From positions 1,193,132 through 1,257,131 of the forward strand of contig CACVBU010000274.1 in NCBI GenBank assembly GCA_902728285.1: DNA of 64,000 nt, written 5' to 3'. The translations under genes and the position numbers were made by a program. Within the stretch, counting starts at the first letter, position 1, and each line of letters starts with the position of its first letter. Under the pieces are notes generated by a model. It saw nothing but the letters and a program-made list of their open reading frames with translations. It was not told the DNA's origin and ran no database searches. This DNA comes from Clytia hemisphaerica (taxonomy: Eukaryota; Cnidaria; Hydrozoa; Leptothecata; Clytiidae). Shown in pieces: positions 1 through 25,300 of this stretch.

Positions 1-1053
1 ACAATGGTGAAGGTTGACTTCTTGCAAAAAAAAGAATTATCAAACCATAAGCTGTACAAGATGCATTGATTGCAAGATGACATGCAAGATTTTTTCAATT
101 CCTTTACACGTTCTTTAAGGTTTGGGGACACGAGAAGTTTTTTTCGCGTTGGTGCAATGTAACATACTTTATTCCACCAAGACAAGAAAAAAAGTGCGTA
201 TCTCATGGTTTCTTTTTTTGTTTCATGGGACGAAAAGTGAGAGAAATACCCAAAAGACACGCTGATTTTGTCCCTAGAACAAAAGTGAGAGAAGCACAAA
301 TGTTATTAAACGAAAACAAAGTTTTCAATTTTAGCTTATAAGCTTGAGTTTTTATCCGCAATCGTATTTTTCAACGACGATCGTACCTCAACAAAAAACT
401 TACCACCAAACACACTTATGCGTGTACAGTACACACTCAAAAAAGTGAAATGATATCTGCTTTGATAAAAAATATCATTCCTCACGTGGTTTGTAAACAA
501 AAGAGTTCTGAGAATTCGTATCAAATATCAGTTTGAAAATATCACATTATATGGTTTTACTTCTTGTCATTAATGAAGCAGTGAATTGAATACTGACATT
601 CGTCATTCTGCTTTTGTTTTGATTTCTCCGACCTTTTTCTAAGACGACTCGCCCTCTAAAAATGACTGACTGCTGCACCGTTTTATTTGCAATACATAAA
701 ACTCGTTAGCCTAGTTATACGAAGTTCTTAAGACCATATAACGATATCGGTGCTTTAAAGACTTTTTATATACTTAAGGGGTTTTAAGTCAATCTCCGAG
801 AAGATTCTGATACTCCGCGTATTGCACGTATTCACTACGTTTGCACGTATTCACTACGTAAGACATTTGCCATATCCCTTTAATGCGTCGTGTGTACAGA
901 ATGGATAATCTGTTATGAGATTGCTTATGAATTTGTATTTCTTGTCACAAAAAACCATCAGAGAGGAATCCTGGTTACTGAATCAAACTAGCTTAGATTT
1001 CCAGGATACTAATAAGTCTATTTATCAACTATCAGCTCTTCCTTTTCTCACAG
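1..1053 (+). other. 5' flank or intron of the UBE2U-like gene; no coding exon recognised
   Basis: I see no exon of the N-terminal E2 half here on either strand. The frame that runs into the first recognised exon is open from about 915, but it does not resemble an E2, and a good acceptor (pyrimidine tract then CAG) ends at 1053. The segment is therefore read as intron. A 17-bp unit containing CACGTATTCACTACGT is present twice in tandem near 825-859. The missing first exons of the gene lie either here in unrecognised form or before the window. Confidence 0.5.
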
Positions 1054-4000
1054 GTGGTCGATTCAAGATCGTAATGGAATTTGATAAAGATTTCGATGCC
1101 ATTCCTCCGCGTATTTCGTTCGCTCGACCCATTCCCCAACATCCTAATGGTAAAAATGTTCAATCATATTTTATCCTTCCTTACGAAGCGGGGTTATAAA
1201 GACATACACGTGTACGCCTTTTTATAAGAGCAAGTATGACTTTGGGTGCGACTTGTATGTTCTTTATATTTTTTTATTTTCACTCTTAAGTGCTCTTAAT
1301 TGTTAAATTTTATTCACTTTCAGGCTTAAACTTTTCTTAGTTTTTTCTAAAATCCGAAGCGAGATTGTTCTTAATTTGTTCTTAGGTTTTCGTCAAAATC
1401 CAGCCTAATATTCTCATAAAATTGCCAGTAAATAACTGAACTAAAAGAATATTCTATCAACAACATCTTGAAACCACCTGAGTTTTGTTTTTATAGTTTC
1501 CACAACTGACGGGCAAGTTTGCCTTGGTTGTTTGGAAGAATGGAAACCAAACACTTCACTAGCCTCTGTACTCATCTCTATCCAACAATTACTATCAGAG
1601 CCTTGGTTTGAAAAAGCCTGGAACGAGGATGCAGTTCATATTGCCATGGAAACACCTAAGCAATACAAACAAATGGTTTTGGATAATGTGATGAATAGTA
1701 AACGTGGAGTGGTTGTAAAGGGTAAGACTTCAAGTTGGTATCTTTTTCAAAATTCGCAAGATAGGAATTCATGATCATATTCATTATACGTAACGATTTC
1801 TACGGAAATACCCAGGTTTTTGCCAGTAGTATGGCAAATTTTAAACAAATTTTCTCAAGCTTATATTTGCCACTACGGGGTATTTTCGTAAAAATACATT
1901 ACGTCACGAGTATCAAGAATACAGTTTTTTTCCTGATAAATCGGAAAAAACTCTTTATCGACGAAAGATAATTGTAAGATTAATCCCCTCGCTGAGTTTG
2001 GAATTAATAAAGTGAGATAAAAATCCTCCGTTCTCACTATACATATATACATATGAAATTATCTAGTTATTCGTGCGATATCGATATGACCCATCAAGTA
2101 GCGTATACAAGGGAGGCGCAAAATTTGTGTAGGAGAGCAGATTTTTATGACACAGTAATTATCTTTTTATATTATAAATAGATAATTACTCTTAGGTGCC
2201 AAATAAACGGAGGGGGGGGGGGGGTTGGAAAAAATTTTCAAATCAAATAAACGGAGGGGACCTAATTACCGGGGGGGTTGGAAAATGGACTTTTAAAACC
2301 CCTAAAAAGTGTCAAAATAGACTAAATTTAGGCTTTTTAGCGTAAAACAAGAGACTTTCCTTTTCGGAGCTGGGAATTTTTTCAAAAATTAACAAACGGG
2401 GGGGGTCCAAATAACGTCCGGGGGGGTTGGAAAAAAATCGAAAAATTAACAAGCGGGGGGGCCCGTTTATTTGGCACCTAAGAGTACAGTGTCATAAAAA
2501 TCTGCTCTCCGCCTACACAAATTTTGCGCCCCCCCCCCTTGTCTACGCTACTGCCCATCAGGTTGTTGCAATCATTAACCGCACCTAATCATATACATTT
2601 ACAGCACACACAGGAAAAAATCGTCAAATCACACTCGTGTGAAAACTGATCTCAGTGATCCCACAGTGGGATTCGGTTCGTTTTTCACACGGGTGGGAAA
2701 AGGTAATTAACACCCAATGTGTTTGTCTCATGTCGAATTAATTATCAAACTAAACGCTCAATCTGCAATGACAATCTGACTTAATTCTTCTTAAATTTGA
2801 GGTGTTTTAGTCTGATACTCAATTCAATATGGTGTAAACATTAAGGGTGTCATTTGCCTTTTCACACCCGTGTGAAATACGAACTGAATCCCACTCTGGG
2901 AAATCAGTTTTCACACAAGTGTGATTTAACGATTTTTTCCTGTGACAAGGATCAGAAAGTGCGTAGAAAACCTTCCATCTTAAATCTTGTGTGAGTTCTG
3001 AGGTATAATTAAACATTAACATTCAAATTTCATTCGCCAGACCCAACACCTGCTGCAGCAGAGAAGGAAACCTCACCGAAACACAAAACCATCACTTTCA
3101 AAGAAATCTCCTCGCCTACACTTCCCGCAAATAAGAAAAGTTCGGAAAGGCTATCTTATGAGAGTTATTTGTACGATTGGAGGAGCTTGGGGACAACACA
3201 TGATGAAATTGATGCCAATACTGTCACGAAAGAATTGAACAAAAAGTTAGACATGTCCGAGGGATCTCTCCAAGGTAAGATGAATCTTTTATTTACGGAC
3301 ACCCTCTATAGTTATTAAGCTTTTTCAAATCCCAATCTTTTTTTCCACTATCGAAAACTAAAAATTAGGTGTTTGTGAAAAAAACCATTATCCATGAAGG
3401 ATATGCGCAGTAGTGTAGTGGTTGTCAATCTTGACAGCCGTCCAGGAGGTCGGGGTTAGATTCCTGTTCGGTGCTGTGACTTCGCAAATTAATGTACCTT
3501 CACCCGGGCCAACCCTTGCTATGCGAGGGAAATACACGGGTTGCAAAATGATAAGAGTGTAGTCAAAACATGCGATTACTCGAAAAAGTTCACGTGAGTT
3601 TATTCCTATGTTACTTGCTTTGCAGATGATAACTTTATTAGTGTCAATAAATTTGAACCAATCAGAAGTAAAAGTCATGCAACAAGCACATAAAAATTTC
3701 GAGTAAAAGCGTGATTTGTCTTCAGACTTTTATTTTGCAACCTGTGTATTGCCCTGTATTGGGTAGACAGAAACTCCAGAAGCCTGTCGGTGACTGCTAG
3801 GTATCGACTCCACAATTACCGTTGATAAGGTGAGAGTGCGCTGGCCTTGTTCCCTAGTGGTTCACACTATGTGTACACAATTTTAGATAGGTTGTAATAT
3901 CTTTCCCATAGAATCAATGAGTGAAACGATTTTCCAACAACTTTCCGATCACCTATCTTTCCCTTAGAATCAATGAGTGAAACGATTTTCCAACAACCTT

Positions 4001-5373
4001 TCCGATCACCTATCTTTCCCATTAGAATCAATGAGTGAAACGATTTTCCAACAACTTTCCGATCACCTATCTTTCCCATAGAATCAATGAGTGAAACGAT
4101 TTTCCAACAACTTTCCGATCACCTATCTTTCCCATAGAATCAATGAGTGAAACGATTTTCCAACAACTTTCCGATCACCTATCTTTCCCGTAGAATCAAT
4201 GAGTGAAACGATTTTCCAACAACTTTCCGATCACCTATCTTTCCCATAGAATCAATGAGTGAAACGATTTTCCAACAACTTTCCGATCACCGCAAAATAA
4301 CATACGGTAGTTTCAATTCCACAACGGAAGATGAAAAAGCAGTCAAACGTGCTCAGTTATTGAAAGACAACAAAATCAAGTTGTTGAAAGATCTACATTC
4401 CAACAAGAAAGGAATCAAAAGTAAGAGGATTTCTTGGGTTGAAAATGAAATCGAAATTAGGCATGCCAATTTATTGTAAAAGGAAAAGAACTGTATCTTA
4501 TAGGATGAATTCTGGAACGTCACGTGATCTATTTCTAACGATTTAATTCGTTGGAAACCATTTCAATGCAAAACTCCTTTACTCACCATGCATAGCCACA
4601 CCAGATATAAATTCCTTTTTCTAGCCTTGAGTAAAACCTCCAAATATTTGTTGCCACATTTTTGTCCAAAGTTGAGATCTCAAAATTTTAAATTTCTAAA
4701 AATGAGTTCTTAAATGTTTCTAACTAAAAGTCAAAAACTTGTAACTCTCAAATTTGGAAATTAATTAGGCCAAGTATTTGGAGGTTTTGCCTTAGAAGGA
4801 ATCCATATGCCAAATATCTACAAGTATCTAAAACCATCTGTTTATCCATTGAATACTTCTTGAGCTCAATATGATAAAGAATCCTATCTGAAATCATGGA
4901 CAAAATATTTGAGACAAAAGGGAGTTCCCGGTGAAATTTTAAACACCACGAATGATTTTAAGCGCCTTAAACTACAGTTGGAAAGTAGAGTTTTAACATG
5001 AGACTTAAGGCTTAGGACCTTAGGATCTCAGGATTTAAAAGCTCAAATTTGCTCGAATAAGGCTTGGAATATAGCCTAGAAGCCACCAAACCCCTCTAAA
5101 ATCGATATATTTAATGAAAGAAAGTGGAAGTGCTAAAATAGCAATTCTCGCCCAACTTTAAATTCTGAAAAACGTTAAAATCACTAAAATCTCAATATAT
5201 TTCGACCATGATTGTACACAGGTTTGAGAGTGTCGTTACCAACATCGCCGGCAAACAGTCCTGTAGAAGACTTGTTCGACGAATCAAACCAAGTTACTGA
5301 ATCACCCAATGAAATTGAAGCACAACAATTGTTGGAGTGGAGTCAAAAGCTCCCTGAGAAGCATACCTTATGA
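1054..5373 (+). CDS. UBE2U: Ubiquitin-conjugating enzyme E2 U-like (UBE2U), 5' partial, five visible exons
   Basis: Visible exons are 1054-1149, 1497-1721, 3041-3274, 4250-4420 and 5222-5373 (stop TGA). The phases agree at every junction and give about 291 residues. E2 enzymes accept ubiquitin on a catalytic cysteine and pass it to substrates with an E3. Exon 1 gives the GGRFKIVMEF strand and PPRISF. The first splice builds the E2 signature HPNV-STTDGQVCLGCLEEW, whose likely catalytic Cys is codon 1520-1522, followed by SLASVLISIQQLLSEP. After the UBC fold comes a long C-terminal extension containing SYESYLYDWRSL and ending LLEWSQKLPEKHTL. As I recall it, human UBE2U has the same arrangement (SFSDYYQTWSRI and EDLISWTNTL), which is why I choose this paralogue over other E2s. 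The N-terminal helix and first strands are not found. Exon 4 starts in the last unit of a tandem array. The intron 1722-3040 carries three inverted-repeat elements. Confidence 0.8.
1762..1922. mobile_element. Degenerate inverted-repeat element (MITE) in the UBE2U intron
   Basis: The left part contains CGTAACG..TACGGAAATACCC. The right part contains GGGGTATTTTCGTA..ATTACGTCACGAGTAT, its approximate reverse complement. The same termini occur in a better preserved copy at 9019-9186, so this looks like an older member of one family. No transposase frame is present. Confidence 0.5.
2099..2553. mobile_element. MITE with long terminal inverted repeats and G-rich interior
   Basis: The left arm begins AGTAGCGTATACAAGGG and runs through GGCGCAAAATTTGTGTAGG to GGTGCCAAATAAACGG at about 2213. 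The right arm, from CCGTTTATTTGGCACC (about 2464) to TTGTCTACGCTACT, is its reverse complement, so each arm is about 90-110 bp. The interior reiterates a G-run followed by TTGGAAAA three or more times. It is non-coding and lies in the intron 1722-3040. Confidence 0.75.
2609..2945. mobile_element. MITE with imperfect inverted arms of about 100 bp
   Basis: The left arm contains AGGAAAAAATCGTCAAATCA, then CACTCGTGTGAAAACTGA, then CCCACAGTGGGATTCG. The right arm has the reverse-complement series, ending GATTTTTTCCTGT. A second palindromic motif, CACACGGGTG/CACCCGTGTG, sits inside each arm. It follows the previous element directly in the same intron. Confidence 0.75.
3405..3850 (+). mobile_element. 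tRNA-derived SINE, interrupted by a MITE
   Basis: Positions 3411-3421 (TAGTGTAGTGG) resemble a pol III A box, and 3454-3464 (GGTTAGATTCC) a B box. Their spacing and the sequence between them resemble a tRNA of the Asp/Gly type. The body downstream contains ACCTTCACCCGGG and resumes after the insert as TATTGCCCTGTATTGGG. It is too degenerate at the acceptor stem and anticodon arm to be a working tRNA gene. The right boundary is approximate. Confidence 0.5.
3535..3746. mobile_element. TA-flanked MITE inserted in the SINE
   Basis: Inverted arms of about 50 bp begin CACGGGTTGCAAAAT and end ATTTTGCAACCTGTG. The element is flanked on both sides by TA (3533-3534 and 3747-3748), the target duplication expected of Tc1/mariner-type elements. 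It interrupts the SINE body and has no transposase frame. Confidence 0.65.
3898..4291 (+). repeat. Seven-copy tandem repeat (56-bp unit) spanning a splice acceptor and exon start
   Basis: Units start at 3912, 3968, 4026, 4082, 4138, 4194 and 4250. All are 56 bp except the second, which is 58 bp. Each unit holds a pyrimidine-rich stretch ending in TAG, followed by AATCAATGAGTGAAACG. In the last copy this is the start of UBE2U exon 4250-4420. The first six copies therefore repeat the intron/exon boundary without a splice donor. Copies differ by only a few bases, so the array is probably young. Confidence 0.85.
4421..5221 (+). other. Last intron of the UBE2U-like gene
   Basis: The donor GTAAGAGG follows AAA-A at 4420. 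The acceptor CACAG ends at 5221. No recognisable feature lies inside, only low-complexity AT-rich sequence. Confidence 0.6.
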
Positions 5374-5832
5374 ATGGTGTAAGAAGGTGAGGTAAAATTT
5401 TTATTCAGTCAACAAAGGTATGTTATTTCATTAACTGTCCAAGGCTTTTCCAGAAAAGACACTTTATACCCCTTTTAAGGGTATTGATTATTTAAAACAA
5501 TAGAGTACTTCAAAAATATCCTCAGGCCATTGAATCCAGCTGGATATTCACTTTCTCGTAGCCCCTGGTTTCCTGATAATAGTAATTTTGGTTAAAAGGA
5601 TTTGCTGGAAAGCCTATTTTCATCCAGATAATTTATTCATTTAATATTTTATTTTCAATTTGTTATTTTGTTAATTCTATGGGATGTTTTTTTAACTTCG
5701 AGGTTTTTTAAATTATAGATTGTAAATTTCAGTATTTTAGTGGTTAATATATGTTATAATTTTATTGGACTCGCAATGTTATTTTTGTTCTTTGGAGTAT
5801 TAAGTGAAACTCTCCAATTTTGAACGGGAATA
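5374..5832. other. 3' flank of the UBE2U-like gene
   Basis: AT-rich sequence, presumably 3' UTR and then intergenic DNA. I do not see a clear AATAAA signal close to the stop codon. No open frame or repeat is supported. Confidence 0.4.
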
Positions 5833-6238
5833 CCTTATTGGTATTATATTTTGCGTGTTACAAAATTTCGCGGGTACTTAATTTCGCGATTTTTTAGGCC
5901 AAATTTCGCGAAATTTAATACCGTTTAAATTTTTCAAAAATACAAAATCGCGAAATTAAATACAGGCGAAAAATTTTCAAAATAGGTCGAAAATCGAAAA
6001 TACTTATTTGTTATACATAGTTACTATTTTTGTCACTAGTTTTGTTACTGTTTTTGGTATGTTTACACCCAATGCGTTGTGTTTCAAGCGAAATCAGTCA
6101 TTTTCTTTCTTTATTCCCACTTTTTGAAAATGCCCAATTTAGTGAATTGCGAAATTTAATACACGCGAAAAACGTTTCCTCGAAAAAATTTCGCGATTCG
6201 CGAAATTTTGTAACACGCGAAATATAATACCAATAAGG
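5833..6238. mobile_element. TA-flanked MITE with palindromic TTTCGCGAAATT interior
   Basis: The left terminus is CCTTATTGGTATTATATT and the right terminus is its reverse complement. The inverted arms are about 40 bp and include GTTACAAAATTTCGCG. TA duplications flank it at 5831-5832 and 6239-6240. The interior repeats the self-complementary core TTTCGCGAAATT several times. Tc1/mariner-like by target site. Confidence 0.8.
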
Positions 6239-7276
6239 TAATGAAAAGCTACGTGGCACTATGCTTTTCCAGAAACAAAATCTACCCCCATGTTAAGGTG
6301 GCCATTTTTGATAGGTCAAACCTCCCTGGATTATTTATGATGTACTCCGATGGATTTTCATTTAGCAAATATTGAGGCTCTACCATAAATTCTCATTCAA
6401 ATTTCAGGCAGGAACTTTCTCTGAATTTTGCGTATTTCTAACAGACTCCCTTGATTTTTCATGAAATTTCACTTGCCCTTCTTAGGACTAGGTTTTTCGA
6501 AAGCATCTCCCTCCCCCGGGCGGAAACATTGACAGCATAAGAGGTAAATATTTTTCCTTAAAGACATTTAGGAATAATTAGAAATGCAAGAGAAATTATT
6601 TCATGAATCTAAAATAAATCCCACAAAAGTGCAGTGCCAGTGTGAATTAAATGAATTTCAAAAGCTACATTATTTAAACAGGTTCCCAAGTTTGTCTCCT
6701 AAACACGCTCTTTTTAGTATTTACAATGAAAATAAGTTGACAAAAGTGAAATTGATATTCATATTCTGTGGTAAGTTGATTTAATTTTAGGTTTTGTTAC
6801 TCGCGAAAATCAAGCAACTGGGTCAACAAGAGGAATGGTGCGAGTAACGGGTGTAATATTCAACAATATTGTTTTCAAGCTACCCCCTGATTTATTCTTC
6901 CAGAATCCTTTAAGGTATTTCAGTTGAAAGATTATTTAACTAATTTTTGTCTACTTAACTTTTCCCAGCCTGGATATTCAGGGTCGACTAAATCTTGTGT
7001 GCAATCATCGAGTTGACAAATTACGCATGCGTAAGACAAAGCTCACAGTTTGGATCACTAGGTTAACTTTTCCTAGCTACAGTTCAGCGGCTAGAAAATG
7101 ATTTATTTTCCATAACTTTACAAATCTAGGCATGCTATACTTAGCAACGTCAACTACTTAAATAAAACATCAAAATCTATTGACCTTATGACGTCACTTA
7201 TACAAGAGTTGTATGACATAAATACTTAAAAGGCATCTATATGATTTTGTTATCTCTCGCTCTCTACTTACATACA
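6239..7276. other. Intergenic region
   Basis: Between the MITE and the hexosaminidase promoter. Short inverted GTTACTCGC/GCGAGTAAC motifs lie near 6795-6847. Nothing else is supported. Confidence 0.4.
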
Positions 7277-7284
7277 TATAAAAG
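7277..7284 (+). promoter_or_regulatory. Candidate TATA box of the hexosaminidase gene
   Basis: TATAAAAG lies 138 bp before the ATG at 7422. A TTTTGCAG just before the ATG could also be a splice acceptor for a separate 5' UTR exon. The assignment rests on motif and position only. Confidence 0.35.
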
Positions 7285-7421
7285 CTGCAAAATCCGGGGG
7301 AATTTATCAAGCTGTTAAATATCAACAGAGTAACTCGTGATCATATTAAACAACACTTAACGTAAAGCTTTTTATAGAAAATTATCAGAGGCTCGTTGGT
7401 TGCTTTTGCAGTAGCTGCAAA

Positions 7422-21355
<13,934 letters not shown>

Positions 21356-22259
21356 TACTATTAATCTCTTCATCAAAAACAAAAAAGATTTTGAAAACAT
21401 CAAATGTATTATTTTCATTTTTAGGGTACTATTAGGAATTTTATCATTATTGTAAAAAAATCAATATGCAAGCAAACAAACCTTGAATTTCTCCAATATT
21501 TCGTTTTGCTCGGGATACCTAAGATACTCCAGTCAAAATTTAGATTTTCTTTTAAAAAATTGGATTTTTGAGCAAGCTAAATCCTCTGGTTAAACCCCAA
21601 CCCATTTTCTTTATCGAAAAATCTAAAAACATTTAAACATTTAAAAGGTGGTACCTCATGCGGTCATTGGGAATGCTTTGGTACCCCGATAGCTGTGCCC
21701 TCTGCTGATTATTTTCCTTGCTTTCAAGCTGTTTCAAGGTCTATGTACAAATTTATTTGACTTTAAACGTGAGACATTTTTACAAAATAAACAACCTTGA
21801 ATTTTTGTTTCAATTCTTAAAATTTATATGATTTTTTTTGTCTGACAATTTTTATACAAAAGTTTTTTTTACAAAATTTACAAAAAAATATAGTGCTTTT
21901 AAAAAGTAATTGGTAATAAAATTTACATAACAAGTGAAGTATTAAAAAATTAGAAAAAATGTTTTTAAAACAATATTTTTGAACTTGAAATTTAACCGAA
22001 CAAAGTTGATATAATATTTACAGAAAATTTACTAATTCTCCCTATGTAGTACGTAGTTCATTACGTAGTCGAAATCTTCAGGAAATTTTGAACAGGAAAT
22101 TTTTTGATAATTTAAACTGTTTCTAGTAAGGTTGAAACAATGGAAATTCTTGATTTCAAATTTTGAAGAGGAGAGTGAAACAAAATTCCTATTAAATGCC
22201 ATAGTCTTCACCAAAACTAATTCCCACATTGTATTGTATCACCAAACTTAGTTTAGTAT
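21356..22259. other. Intergenic region between convergent genes
   Basis: It lies between the hexosaminidase stop and the claudin-like gene, which is on the other strand. AATAAA near 21787 could serve the plus-strand gene. TTTATT at 22260-22265 reads AATAAA on the minus strand, about 125 bp past the claudin-like stop. No other feature is seen. Confidence 0.45.
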
Positions 22260-22389
22260 TTTATTCCAGATGTGGTTGACTTTGGAGCTTTTTGTAGACG
22301 ATCCAATGTTGAGAAATCAACTTAGACTTAAACTCAATCCATTTTGAGTGAACAAACATAACTCATATTCTTTTGCTCCAACCAGGGTT

Positions 22390-25300
22390 CTATAAAGATG
22401 TGTATGGGTTACTAATGCCTACAATCTCAATGTAAGAAGGTGGTGTACCTTGATCCCTCCTTGCTTCAGCATAACTTGGTGGAGGTGGTAGCTCATTAGC
22501 AATGTTAAAGAAATCAAGACTCAAAGCGACAGTATCTGGTAAAGCAGTCACTGCATCCATGTACAGATTCTCATTGGTGTGGAGAATGTTGGCTTGGACG
22601 GTATATACTGGTTCAGTGTTGCCAGTGTTGGAATAATCTTTATTTGAATCATCATCAGGGGCCTGGAACGAGTAAGAAATTATGTAACCTTGTCTGTTTT
22701 GATTGACAATAGTCAAAACTGAGAATTGTATGCATATAGTCATGAGTGTCTGTAGTCCCGGGGGTTGTACTTTTAAGGTGTGACGAGATTGGCCCTTTTT
22801 TAGTATGGTATTAGGGGATTTGACGAAAAAAAAGTTTGAAATTAGACGGTGACGTTATTTGGTCTTATTTTTTGTCAATATACCGGTATTTTAACCTGTA
22901 CAAACCGGTGTGACAATGTTATTAAATTTTTCAATTTTCGGGATTCAGGGATTCAGAAAAAATTTTGACGGGAAAACGGTATTTCGAACCCCTACAAACC
23001 CCCCTCTTTAACTTTCGTTAACTTATCGAAACAACGATTTTTTATTTTGGTTAAACCTCCTTGTGACCCTTTGTATCTTCCATGATAAATTTTCTTGAAT
23101 ACCCTCAAAATGTTTTCTTGGGAATCTAACTTAATTGCGAGGAGAGGAGGGAGGGTCTTTAATCTTTACCTTGTAGATGACGAAAAGTGAAGCTAAACAA
23201 GCAATGATGAGTAATGCTGCACCACACCAACAGACAGTAGACGTCCATTGTTCAGTCACATTGTAATCACGATGTAAAAGTTCATTTTGGATGTATCCTT
23301 CTGATATGGCACATGCTGTGATGGCTATGATTGCTGGAGAGAAAATATGAGAGTAAGTTTTAATTCATTTCTTCACTAATTCTCAGTGCAAAGCTTCAAA
23401 GTCTATTCCAAATTTTAACATGCCGTAGAAAAGCATTATACTTAACCTCCCTTTTGCCGCATTCTCCCCTTAGAACATGTTTTTTGTCGAAAAACTAGGA
23501 ATTAAACAAAGATATTTTCCAGGAACGAATGATTACGTCATCACAAATGAGCTACTTCCTTTTTTCAAGAGGTTGACGAACAGGGTTATGACCTTATTAT
23601 GACGTCTTAGTTTAGGTAGTGACGAGTCATGATGTAGATTGTATATCACGTAGACAAATATATTGTAGAAGGTTCTTTTAATTGTCGATCAATTTACTAT
23701 TTCCTTATAAAAACTCCCTTAATCGGTTTTGGCTTTTCAAGATTATGTCGAAAGAAACTTTTCGATTGGTTTTAATTTGTCATGTGATAGATTTCTAGTA
23801 GATTCATCTTTTTTGATTCAAAGGATTTTCAATTCATCGGAATTTACTTTCCTACTTTTTCACGTTCTTTTTACTTTTAGCGTAATACCGCATTAACCTT
23901 TAGGGCTACAAAATTAAGTCCATAATGGCTACCCTTTAAGAAAAATAGAAGCTTATAGAATCTCGTAAGAATTATGCAAGACACAGGGGTGTGGTAGGGG
24001 GTGTGGTTCTTACCTGCAGTGAGCGTGAGGAAGAATCCGAAGACGCCAGTCAACCTCCATCTGAATCTTTTCTTCTCCATCGTCAAACCCATGAATGCAA
24101 AGAAAGCAAATGCAACTCCTCCAATCAATGTTGACGTCATCAGTAATGTCAGAATCTCATCGAATACTAGATGAATGAGAAAGTGGAGGGTTACTTAGGA
24201 AAAAGTTGCAGACTTTAACAGTCTACCATACAAGATTCACCGTCAGAATCTCATTGGATACTAGATGAAGTTATGGGATATGGTTTAGTTTAAGAGTTTA
24301 GTTTTTATGAGGTTGCTTGTGAACAAAAAAGTCGTGCTCAGTATATTTTTTGATTTAGACCCTCTAAATGTTAAAGAATTTATAATTTTCTAATCTACAT
24401 TTTTTTTAGATTTTTGGAGTGAAGTTGATGGCGGTTTTTTCCTTAGGTGAATATTCCTAATTAGATTGGCTTGCATAATATCTCACATTTGATATCTTCC
24501 TTCTAGTCAGAGAAGTTTTTACATGTGCTGAAAGTTTTAGAAATATGTCTATCAAACTTTTTCATTGGCTTAGGTGCTTAAAAGTTCCTCGGGCCTGGGA
24601 AAAGTTCAAATGAAATAGATTTTTCGCTTGCCAAGACTGTAGGAGATTCTATCAACTGTTTTCGAGTTTAGATTTAATTAGCGACTGAAAATTCACTGAG
24701 TAGTGGGGTGATTTGTTATACCAGACAACTTTTAGGAAAATGATAATTAAGTTTTGGTCTTAATGACCTTAATTACTAGATCAACGTTTCTAAAGGTCTT
24801 TTAATTACAAAGAGTGTGTTTAATTAATCGATACTTAAGACACACTTAACGAGAATTTAAGTTATTTTTGATTTTTAGGGTTTAAACGATCATAAATTCA
24901 AGGGCTAGAATTATTATTTCATTAGTGTCGACCGAAGTGCAGTTAAGATATTTTTAGAAGCCTTTCAAAACCTCGAAATAATTGACCAATTTGTGGAGCT
25001 AAATTTGCTTGGTATTTTCGAGGGTTTTTTTGACAAAGATTTGTATATTTCAAAACATGAAAACTGTTAAAGATGCAAATATCTTGGTCTATTGTTTTGT
25101 TTTTTGTATCTGTAAAATGGTAGTACTTTCAAACAAAGACATCATTCAGTTTCCATAAACAAGATCTGATAAAAGAAAGAATTCGAAAAGCTTGGAGGAA
25201 ATCTTCTAAATTCGACCTATATTGACTTTGAAAGATAAAAGTATAAATTATTCTTTGATGTGAGGAATCTCAGCTTTTTAGCCAATGGTGCTTCTAGAAC

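Noticed and set aside
915-1053. Upstream open frame as part of the E2 exon
   Set aside because: The peptide before GGRFKIV does not fit an E2 N-terminus and a strong acceptor lies exactly before GTGGTCG.
3406-3476. A functional tRNA gene
   Set aside because: The A and B box words are present but the acceptor stem and anticodon arm do not pair well, and a SINE-like body follows.
3867-4079. Minus-strand repetitive protein (MGKIGDRK units)
   Set aside because: It is a by-product of the tandem repeat on the other strand.
3898-4291. CRISPR array
   Set aside because: Units are contiguous with no unique spacers, the genome is eukaryotic, and the last unit is part of an exon.
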